Below are positions 42,728 to 48,569 of a stretch of 48,569 bases of DNA, piece after piece. How positions within the stretch are numbered: position 1 is the first letter of the stretch; each line of letters opens with the position of its first letter. The notes beneath the pieces are model-generated. The model was not told the DNA's origin. It did no database searches and saw only the letters and a program-made list of their open reading frames with translations. The stretch spans positions 1 to 48,569 of the forward strand of contig NZ_MCWZ01000278.1 of assembly GCF_002877365.1 (NCBI RefSeq), written 5' to 3'. The position numbers were made by a program, and so were the translations under genes. The DNA is from Vibrio sp. 10N.261.55.A7 (GTDB lineage Bacteria > Pseudomonadota > Gammaproteobacteria > Enterobacterales > Vibrionaceae).

Positions 42728-44371
42728 ATGAAGCTAGAAAAACGCCTGTTCGTCGGTGGGGAAGAAGTCACATTGGCAACCAACCAAGTTAGCTTACTTC
42801 ACACCATTGGCAGCTCTGCCATTTTTACCTATCAGCATGAAACGAAGCCTCAACGATTTGGCTCTGTTCGATTTGATATTGGCTACGATGAGAGCACCAA
42901 GCTGTGGTTTGAAGGCACCATTGACAAGGTGTACCCAAGCACAAACGGCAGCCATAAAATACTGGTGAAAGAGCACTGCGCGATATTATCAAAGCGTTGG
43001 CCTGTTTCTATTGAACACCCGACCATGCGCGATGTTTTGAATTATTTGGGTAAGCAAGTTGGCCTAAGCTTCGTGCTGCCAGAGAACGCCAGTTATATCG
43101 ACAAACAAATCCCTAATTTCACTTCTCAAGGCACGGGTTATCAGTGTCTAAAAGCCATAGGCAAAGCCTTCAATGTGCCTGATTTCATTTGGTTTCAAAA
43201 CACAGACCAAACCGTGTATGTCGGTGCATTTGAGCACAGCCGATTCTTTGATAAGAACGTGACACTGCCTCAAGAACTCACCATCAAACAAGCGGGGAAT
43301 GCCATCACCTTTGCGCCGTTCCCAATGTTAAGGCCAGGGGCCATCGTCAATGGCAAACGAGTGAAACGCATTGACCTAATTAACGACGAGATGACCGTGA
43401 CTTGGGAGGAGAGCCAAACCGAGCAGTCACCCAAGCGAAAAGAAATGATGAAAGAGTTCCCAGAGCTTGCAGCAGGGCATCACCTTCCACGTTTTGGGCA
43501 AATCAAAGCGGTGCGTGATGAATCTACATCAGGCCAAATCAATGACCCGTTTCGCCCTCGCCATGCCGTTGATGTGCAGTTACTAACCGACAACATGCAA
43601 GTGGATACCAAAGTGCCGTTGTATAAATCCATTCCTTTGCCGATCACAATGGTCGGCCATGAAGCTGGCGTGTTGGGTTACCCGCTAGAAGGTACCATTG
43701 TTGAAATTGCCTTCGCTTATGGCCGTAACGATTTACCCATTATTCGCGCTATTTACGGCAGAGAGTTCGCACTGCCAACCATAGAGCCAGGTGAACAACT
43801 GCAACAGCAACGCGAAGAAGTATCAAAGCGAGTTGACCCTGCAGGCAATACCATCGAACAGACAGACCAACAACAAAACCAAAAAGCCTACCGAAAGCAC
43901 GACGAAGCCACACATTACCAAGGTGAATTAGGTTCGCACACACTCAATATTTCAGAGCACAGCTTAGAGAACATCATAGGCAAAAAGCTCATTGAAGCAT
44001 TGGGCGCTATTGAATTACTGGCAGGCGACAACATAGAACTTGGAACACTTGGCAATATGCACACCGCATCAGCCGGTGATCTCATCGAAACCATTGGTAA
44101 GGTACGCCGAAGCATTGCTGCCGATCATCAATGGATGCAAGCCCCAAAGACATGGATAGGTTCGAAAGAAGAAAATGTGCTGATATTACTCTCTGAATTG
44201 ATGCAGGTAGTAAAAGAACTGGCCGATACATTGGCAAGCCACACGCATGGTGGAATACTCGCTGGCACAGCTTCAACCAAAGCACCGAATCAAGCCAGCG
44301 CTATCACTGGCCATGGTGGTGACAGTGGGGAGCTAAAAGGACGGGTGGATGGGATTACCAAAAAGTCCTAA
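42728..44371 (+). CDS. Baseplate hub-spike protein
   Basis: 547 residues. The N-terminal about 280 residues resemble a hub (gpD/gp27-like) domain. An OB-like segment near 300-345 (PLPITMVGHEAGVLGYPLEG, then IIRAIYG) recalls gpV/VgrG spikes. After a Gln-rich linker, the helical and strand C-terminal part ends with SHTHGG near residue 505, a His-x-His that in P2 gpV binds a metal ion at the spike tip, then AGTASTKAPNQA. This is a hub-spike fusion, inferred from motif order. The last 80 codons are duplicated 970 bases downstream. Confidence 0.82.
   Translation: MKLEKRLFVGGEEVTLATNQVSLLHTIGSSAIFTYQHETKPQRFGSVRFDIGYDESTKLWFEGTIDKVYPSTNGSHKILVKEHCAILSKRWPVSIEHPTMRDVLNYLGKQVGLSFVLPENASYIDKQIPNFTSQGTGYQCLKAIGKAFNVPDFIWFQNTDQTVYVGAFEHSRFFDKNVTLPQELTIKQAGNAITFAPFPMLRPGAIVNGKRVKRIDLINDEMTVTWEESQTEQSPKRKEMMKEFPELAAGHHLPRFGQIKAVRDESTSGQINDPFRPRHAVDVQLLTDNMQVDTKVPLYKSIPLPITMVGHEAGVLGYPLEGTIVEIAFAYGRNDLPIIRAIYGREFALPTIEPGEQLQQQREEVSKRVDPAGNTIEQTDQQQNQKAYRKHDEATHYQGELGSHTLNISEHSLENIIGKKLIEALGAIELLAGDNIELGTLGNMHTASAGDLIETIGKVRRSIAADHQWMQAPKTWIGSKEENVLILLSELMQVVKELADTLASHTHGGILAGTASTKAPNQASAITGHGGDSGELKGRVDGITKKS
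44129..44371 (+). repeat. Spike-tip repeat, copy 1
   Basis: The 243-base 3' end of the spike gene, more than 90 percent identical by eye to 45097-45336 in direct orientation, including the SHTHGG codons. Confidence 0.9.
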
Positions 44372-44410
44372 GAAAAATATGAATAGGACTTTTAGCGCAT
44401 TTAACTCAAA

Positions 44411-44917
44411 CTATAGAAGATCATTACTTCCATATTTATCAACTAAATTATTAAAGACGGAGCGTTCTTTGAGTTCATTTTTCAGGAAGTGAATTGGATA
44501 TATGATCGATGATAGAAAGACTAAAACCGCAATAATCCAAAATGATTCGAACTTCACATTGAGCAAGTTAGCAGCAAAACCACCAATAATCGAAAATATA
44601 ACAAGTAATCCCCCTAGGATATAAAGAGAATTTATAATCGAGAAACGCTTTGGTAGCTTGTCGTTACTAGCGTAGGTTTCTCCGTTTTCCATTTTTATTG
44701 ACGCTACGAACCAACCCGCTGGCTTCTTCAGCATGTTTATAGTCATTTCACCACCTTGTTTCATCGCTGGTTCAAGATGATTATCAAATAGAACGGGCCC
44801 GTATCGTTTATCATTAAACTTTATGAATGAGACGGTGTTCATATTATTGCTATTTCCGAGAATAACCTTTCCAGATGAAATACTTTCCAAAATGCCTTTT
44901 TCTTCTACTACTTTCAT
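44411..44917 (-). CDS. Two-helix membrane protein, cargo between spike-tip repeats
   Basis: 168 residues, AT-rich and on the opposite strand to the late operon. The first about 85 residues are soluble and strand-rich (ISSGKVILGNSN, then FNDKRYGPVLF), followed by two membrane helices (about 100-120 and 123-142) and a charged tail. I do not recognise it. The ATG at 44917 has GGTAG seven bases upstream; the same frame extends to 45061 but that part overlaps the repeat border. A gene expressed in the lysogen from its own promoter is likely. Confidence 0.7.
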   Translation of the reverse strand: MKVVEEKGILESISSGKVILGNSNNMNTVSFIKFNDKRYGPVLFDNHLEPAMKQGGEMTINMLKKPAGWFVASIKMENGETYASNDKLPKRFSIINSLYILGGLLVIFSIIGGFAANLLNVKFESFWIIAVLVFLSSIIYPIHFLKNELKERSVFNNLVDKYGSNDLL

Positions 44918-45096
44918 AATACTACCGATTGAATTTCTATGAATATATAACCAATACAGATGCTTGCATATATTGTAACGGCGAGTAGGTTTGGTATTGA
45001 AAAGTGTGAGGAATGTTGAATGTGAATGCTTTAACTTTGAGGAAACCCTATTTTTCGTCACAAGTTGATTACATAATCAATGCATTAATAAATTAC

Positions 45097-45336
45097 CAAT
45101 GGCTACAAGCCCCAAAGACATGGATAGGCTCAAAAGACGAAAATGTGCTGATATTACTCTCTGAATTGATACTGGTAGTAAAAGAACTGGCCGATACATT
45201 GGCAAGCCACACACATGGTGGAATACTCGCTGGCACAGCTTCAACCAAAGCACCGAATCAAGCCAGCGCTATTACTGGCCACGGTGGTGATAGTGGGGAG
45301 CTTAAGGGAAGGCTGGACCCAATTACCAAGACCTAA
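45097..45336 (+). pseudogene. Spike-tip repeat, copy 2 (3' fragment of the spike gene)
   Basis: It encodes QWLQAPKTWIGSK through SHTHGGILAGTAS to the end, the same reading frame and stop position as the spike gene. The frame is open from 45013 but the upstream part has no match to the spike. A separate protein is unlikely; it looks like a duplicated or donated tip module left when the cargo gene came in. Confidence 0.8.
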
Positions 45337-45357
45337 CCACCAAAGCTTACCCAATCA

Positions 45358-45385
45358 AGCGCAGCCCTAACAGCTGCGCTTTCTT
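45358..45385 (+). terminator. Terminator of the rightward late operon
   Basis: AGCGCAGC and GCTGCGCT form an 8-bp stem with a 7-base loop, followed by TTCTT. It is just past the spike-tip copy 2. Confidence 0.65.
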
Positions 45386-45926
45386 ATGCCTATTGCACAC
45401 CATCTGCCATGCACTCCACAAAGCTCACCGAATCGACCCATCCACCCACCGAATCGGCGCTCCTCCACACCCGCCTGCGATGTTTTTGGGCCCTTTTTTG
45501 TGCACTTTTGGAGATGCGCAATATCGGTAGGGGTAGCCCATACCCAAACCAAGCACGAAACCTTATCCAACAAAGGCTCTCAGCCACGCTTTAAGCCCCA
45601 CAAAACACAGTGAAAGCCATCAAATAAAATTTCAATCAATGATCTGTTTTGAAAAAAACAGGCATCTAAGGATCAATTTGGAAATGGGCGATATTGTTAA
45701 CTAACTGATTTATATGTATTTGTGTTGATTGGGTCATATTTTTAATGATCAGAATGGATAAACTAAAGATCGCATGAATAAGCCATAAACCCATATCCCG
45801 CATAGGCTACACACCTATTTCTTCACTTAGGCGTTTTTTCAAAATTGAAAATTCGAACAATGAACGCAGTTTGGCAAAATCACTTGGTTATAATGGGGTT
45901 ATAGAACCAATAATCCCCAAGTATCG
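45386..45926. other. Noncoding stretch, possible cos region
   Basis: About 540 bases without a convincing gene. The first part (to about 45600) is C-rich on the plus strand (CCATCCACCCACC, CTCCACACCC) and has overlapping frames on both strands that are unlikely to be real. The rest is AT-rich. In HP1-like phages cos lies between the end of the late genes and attP, so cos may be here. I did not find a stretch matching the P2 cohesive end. Confidence 0.4.
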
Positions 45927-46151
45927 ATGAAAAAATCTAGGAAAGTAGAAGCGGAACTAGTTGAGTTCCATTGTACAGAGTGCGAGAAGGGAGTTTTTAG
46001 AGTGGACACCAAACGCAAAGTTATTCAAACGGCTCCGGCGCAATGGCCACATATCTGTACCAACTGCAATTATGAATGTTACTTCGCTTATCCATATCCG
46101 ATGGTTAGATTTAAAGAACAAGACTTCGTGTTGGCAAAACATGTGCGTTAA
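45927..46151 (+). CDS. Small zinc-ribbon protein
   Basis: 74 residues with two C-x2-C pairs (CTEC at about 16-19 and CTNC at 44-47), likely one zinc ribbon, then aromatic residues (ECYFAYPYP). No family name. It is the last gene before the right end, downstream of the late terminator, and points toward the host gene. It may have its own promoter and be expressed in the lysogen. Confidence 0.65.
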   Translation: MKKSRKVEAELVEFHCTECEKGVFRVDTKRKVIQTAPAQWPHICTNCNYECYFAYPYPMVRFKEQDFVLAKHVR

Positions 46152-46171
46152 GTGAGCGATGTTAAAAGTCA

Positions 46172-46190
46172 TCGCCACTTTATCGCCATT
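46172..46190. repeat. Putative integrase arm-type site, right
   Basis: TCGCCACTTTATCGCCATT, 18 of 19 identical to 7483-7501. It lies about 80 bases inside the right core. In circular phage DNA the two copies would flank the core on both sides in the same orientation. Confidence 0.55.
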
Positions 46191-46265
46191 GATATGCTGT
46201 AGGGATTTTTAATGAATATAAGTTTTTGTTTTAAATGAATTTAATTTTACCTCAAGGAGGTACTT

Positions 46266-46285
46266 ATGTTTCAATTCATGACATC
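46266..46285. other. attR, right attachment site
   Basis: The first 20 bases of the dehydrogenase gene; 19 of 20 match 7352-7371. Sequence to the left, including AAGGAGG, would be phage-supplied; sequence to the right is the host gene body. Confidence 0.65.
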
Positions 46286-47498
46286 GACTCGAATCATTTT
46301 TGGAGAGGGGGCTTTACAATCATCATTATCAGTACTTAACCAATTTGGTTACAGTGTTTTATTGGTCACAGGGAAAGATCAGTCTCGTTCTGCTCCGCTA
46401 CTTTCTTACCTTAAGTCCCAGAATATGCGCTATCAGCATGTCAGCATTTCAGGTGAGCCGAATATCACCATGATTGAGGAAACCTCTGTCGTTGGGCGGA
46501 AATTCAAACCCGATATGGTGGTGAGTATTGGCGGCGGCAGTGTCATTGATATGGGAAAGGCACTTGCTGCCATTATTCCTAATCAAGGAAGCGTTTATGA
46601 CTATGTCGAAGTCGTGGGTCGAAATGTACCTTTAAAAACTAAACCTCTCCCATTTATCGCCATTCCCACAACCGCTAGTACTGGTTCTGAAGTGACTCGA
46701 AACGCAGTGCTTCGCTCAGGACAAGATAAAGTAAAAGTGAGTCTACGTAGCCCCGAAATGTTAGCCGATGTCGCGATTGTTGATCCCACATTAACGTATG
46801 GAACCGACCCTTATACATCCGGTAGAGGTGCGATGGATGTCTTTACCCATCTAATGGAGGCGTATGTCTGTGGAGACCCAAACCCATTAACGGATATGGT
46901 GTGTGAAGAGGGGTTAAGGAAGCTCTCTGGTGCGGTGATTGCTGCCTGTCGTCATGATGACTCTTCAGCAAGGGCTGATCTCTCATTTGCCGCTATGTTA
47001 GGGGGAATGGCAATTACGAATGCGAAGCTGGGTGCCGCCCATGGCCTTGCTTCTGCGTTAGGTGGCAAGCTTAATGCTCCACACAGTGTTATAACGGGTC
47101 AACTTGCACCGTTCGTGATGAAAGAAAATATAAAGGTGGCCAAAGAGTATGGGCGTCAGGATGTTTTACAGCGTTACATGCGACTCGCACAGATCGTAAC
47201 AGGACGCACAAATGTGCATGTTGAAGACGGGGTTTTATGGGTGAGAATGATGCTTGATAAGCTTGAATTGCCAAAACTGAGTGAGTTCGGTGTTTGTTCA
47301 ACCTCTTTTGAAGACGTTGCCGAAGATGCACTTATGTCGAATGCTATTAAAGGAAACCCTTTACCGCTCACCAAGGAGCGACTGACTTACATTCTAAATC
47401 AAGTATGTAGTTGCTCTTCAATGTGCAACGAGGAACATTTAGAGCGCGTTAGCAGTGTTGAAATCATGTCTGACCCGTTAGAGGAAAATCAAATCTGA
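46266..47498 (+). CDS. Iron-type (group III) alcohol dehydrogenase
   Basis: 410 residues, a cytoplasmic NAD(P)-dependent Fe-ADH family oxidoreductase. The nucleotide motif GGGSVIDMGKA is near residue 90. The metal ligands fit the family: Asp and His in AMDVFTHLMEAY (about 190-201), His in AAHGLAS, and His in NAPHS fourteen residues further. The His found four residues after the third ligand in FucO is Ser here, so substrate or mechanism may differ. The substrate is unknown. The start codon lies in attR, so its leader and AAGGAGG ribosome site come from the prophage. It converges with hexR at a shared terminator. Confidence 0.9.
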   Translation: MFQFMTSTRIIFGEGALQSSLSVLNQFGYSVLLVTGKDQSRSAPLLSYLKSQNMRYQHVSISGEPNITMIEETSVVGRKFKPDMVVSIGGGSVIDMGKALAAIIPNQGSVYDYVEVVGRNVPLKTKPLPFIAIPTTASTGSEVTRNAVLRSGQDKVKVSLRSPEMLADVAIVDPTLTYGTDPYTSGRGAMDVFTHLMEAYVCGDPNPLTDMVCEEGLRKLSGAVIAACRHDDSSARADLSFAAMLGGMAITNAKLGAAHGLASALGGKLNAPHSVITGQLAPFVMKENIKVAKEYGRQDVLQRYMRLAQIVTGRTNVHVEDGVLWVRMMLDKLELPKLSEFGVCSTSFEDVAEDALMSNAIKGNPLPLTKERLTYILNQVCSCSSMCNEEHLERVSSVEIMSDPLEENQI

Positions 47499-47520
47499 CG
47501 GCGGTTGTTAAGTTGAAAAT

Positions 47521-47550
47521 AAAAACGGAGCTCAGCGCTCCGTTTTTATT
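47521..47550. terminator. Bidirectional terminator between the dehydrogenase and hexR
   Basis: AAAAACGGAGC-tcagc-GCTCCGTTTTT, symmetrical with T runs on both strands. It overlaps the hexR stop by two bases. Confidence 0.92.
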
Positions 47551-48406
47551 ATTGGTATTGACTTAATTTATCAAACCGCGAGTCTTTTAATGCATCTTTA
47601 ACTCGTCGTAGGTTCTCTCTGAAGCCTGTACCGCGACGTAGCGTAAAGCCAGTTGCGAGTACATCAATCACTGTCATTTGTACTACACGACTGGCCATAG
47701 GCATGTAGACGTCGGTGTCTTCAGGAACATCGAGCGTAATAGAGAGAGAGCTTGCTTTATCAAGTGGCGAATCTTTCGCTGTGATCGAAATAACGGTCGC
47801 GCCATTCTCACGAGCTAAATGCGCAATCTCAACCAAGCTTTTTGTTCGACCAGTATGAGAAACCAGCACGATGACATCATTGTCTGAGCTGTTGATACAG
47901 CTCATGCGCTGCATGACGACATCTTCGAAACAAGTAATAGGGATGTTGAAACGAATAAACTTATTCTGTGCGTCTTTAGCCACGGCTGATGAAGCGCCTA
48001 GTCCAAAGAATGAAATTCGTTTAGCTTGCGTTAAAAGATCAACGGCACGATTTACTTGCATCGAATCTAAGCTATTTTTGGCCACATCAAGGCAAGCCAT
48101 CGTCGATTCAAAGATTTTGTGGGTATAGGCGTCAGGTCCGTCATCTTCTTCAACATTACGATTAACGTAAGGTGTTCCATTTGCAAGGCTTTGAGCCAAG
48201 TGCAGCTTGAAGTCTGGAAAACCCTTAGTATCTAGTCGGCGACAGAATCGATTAACGGTTGGTTCACTTACATCGGCCATTTTGGCAAGCGTAGCAATAC
48301 TAGAGTGAATAGCAGTTTGTGGTGAAGCCATGATGACCTCAGCTACTTTACGCTCTGATTTGCTGAAATTTTCTAGATTTTTTTGAATTTTTTCTAATGT
48401 ATTCAT
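47549..48406 (-). CDS. hexR: HexR, RpiR-family regulator
   Basis: About 285 residues. An N-terminal RpiR helix-turn-helix (LAKMADVSEPTVNRFCRRL, about 43-61) followed by a SIS sugar-phosphate domain (FFGLGASSAVAKDAQ and VLVSHTGRTKSLVEIA). Long stretches agree with E. coli HexR, such as GFPDFKLHLAQSLANGTPYV. HexR senses 2-keto-3-deoxy-6-phosphogluconate and controls central carbon genes (zwf, edd, gapA and others). I chose the ATG at 48406 (MNTLEKIQ) because E. coli HexR begins MNMLEKIQ; a GTG three codons upstream is possible. Its upstream region is shared with a divergent gene at the window edge. Confidence 0.93.
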   Translation of the reverse strand: MNTLEKIQKNLENFSKSERKVAEVIMASPQTAIHSSIATLAKMADVSEPTVNRFCRRLDTKGFPDFKLHLAQSLANGTPYVNRNVEEDDGPDAYTHKIFESTMACLDVAKNSLDSMQVNRAVDLLTQAKRISFFGLGASSAVAKDAQNKFIRFNIPITCFEDVVMQRMSCINSSDNDVIVLVSHTGRTKSLVEIAHLARENGATVISITAKDSPLDKASSLSITLDVPEDTDVYMPMASRVVQMTVIDVLATGFTLRRGTGFRENLRRVKDALKDSRFDKLSQYQ

Positions 48407-48552
48407 AGTGTTCACGAGGGCTAGAGAACAACTCGCTGATATTTTTTTAACTCAACGGTAATGTGTAAAGTTAAGGTTAAAAATAAAGCTCAGCGCCATA
48501 AAATTAGTATAAACCTAAGCAAAAGGTTTACCTGTGAGCAATTGGTGAGAAT

Positions 48553-48569
48553 ATGACAAACCTCAAACT
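48553..48569 (+). CDS. Start of a gene running out of the window
   Basis: The ATG at 48553 is preceded by TTGGTGAGAAT and opens MTNLK before the edge. It is divergent from hexR. Too little is present to identify it. Confidence 0.35.

Larger units (their letters stand above)
7358..46285. mobile_element. Complete P2-superfamily (HP1/K139-like) prophage, about 38.9 kb
   Basis: Integrase, CI, Cox, CII-like and gpA-like genes, Ogr, portal/terminase, scaffold/capsid, contractile tail, lysis and baseplate genes appear in HP1/P2-like order. The ends are set by the 14-base identity CAATTCATGACATC at 7358-7371 and 46272-46285. All structural and control genes look intact, so it may be inducible. Sheath, tube and several tail proteins resemble the HP1/K139 versions more than P2 itself. 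Confidence 0.9.

Noticed and set aside
45013..45096. Spike-tip copy 2 as a separate expressed gene
   Set aside because: The upstream 28 codons have no likeness to the spike, GAGG is only about two bases before the ATG, and the frame would make just a tip fragment.
45386..45613. Four overlapping frames on both strands
   Set aside because: Open frames come from the C-rich composition; none has a ribosome site or protein-like pattern.
7483..46190. 18/19 repeat as the attachment core
   Set aside because: The dehydrogenase-start repeat lies outside it and explains the broken gene stub and the phage-supplied leader; taking the inner repeat as core would require a native duplication of the gene start. 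Kept as arm sites, not excluded outright.
1..48569. CRISPR arrays, tRNA genes, insertion sequences
   Set aside because: Looked for and not seen; no regularly spaced repeats, cloverleaf or transposase.

Overview
The window is a piece of a gamma-proteobacterial chromosome, almost certainly a Vibrio or close relative, interrupted by one complete P2-superfamily prophage of the HP1/K139 type. The host genes support this: psrA next to fadE, a fabV-type enoyl reductase, ybjL, grxA, an iron-type alcohol dehydrogenase and hexR, all very close to Vibrio/enterobacterial family members. No tRNA, rRNA, insertion sequence or CRISPR array was seen. No searches were run; identifications rest on reading motifs and on remembered family sequences.

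Left host flank (1-7371): two minus-strand terminators, then a fatty-acid block. psrA and fadE lie behind a promoter that carries a near-perfect FadR palindrome upstream and a PsrA-like operator at the predicted start point. fabV follows. ybjL and grxA are on the minus strand, and grxA has an OxyR-type half-site upstream. Right host flank (46286-48569): an iron-type alcohol dehydrogenase, hexR on the other strand, and the first codons of a further gene.

Prophage (about 7358-46285): the two ends share a 14-bp identity (19 of 20 over a longer stretch) that is the beginning of the alcohol dehydrogenase gene. The phage appears to insert into this coding start, leave the native promoter and a 16-codon stub at the left end, and supply its own leader and strong ribosome site to the gene at the right end. 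Matching 19-bp motifs inside both ends look like integrase arm sites. The leftward lysogeny block runs cI, a coiled-coil membrane protein, a membrane-anchored double WYL-like protein, an OLD-family ATPase/nuclease, then int. The rightward early block has cox, a CII-like regulator, small genes and a gpA-type rolling-circle initiator. Next come a minus-strand TPR/HEPN-like gene pair, a c4-type antisense RNA switch in front of a BRO-N antirepressor, an Ogr-type late activator, and a small gene behind a perfect LexA box. The late genes form two divergent operons. Leftward are terminase, portal and an O-acetyltransferase cargo gene. Rightward are scaffold, capsid, terminase small subunit, head completion, tail sheath and tube, lysis cassette, tail chaperone with a programmed -1 frameshift, tape measure, baseplate, fibre and spike.

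How it works together: CI should hold the lysogenic state while its operon expresses candidate immunity genes. DNA damage would relieve LexA repression of the small gene, a possible inducer in the manner of phage 186 Tum. A second, RNA-controlled antirepressor offers another exit. Ogr would then switch on the divergent late operons. Lysis looks like the P1 Lyz type: a signal-arrest-release endolysin with cysteines placed for disulfide control, a small holin and an overlapping spanin pair. Likely cargo genes are the OLD, WYL-like, coiled-coil, SLATT-like and HEPN/TPR genes, the acyltransferase, and a membrane gene sitting between two copies of the spike-tip coding region.
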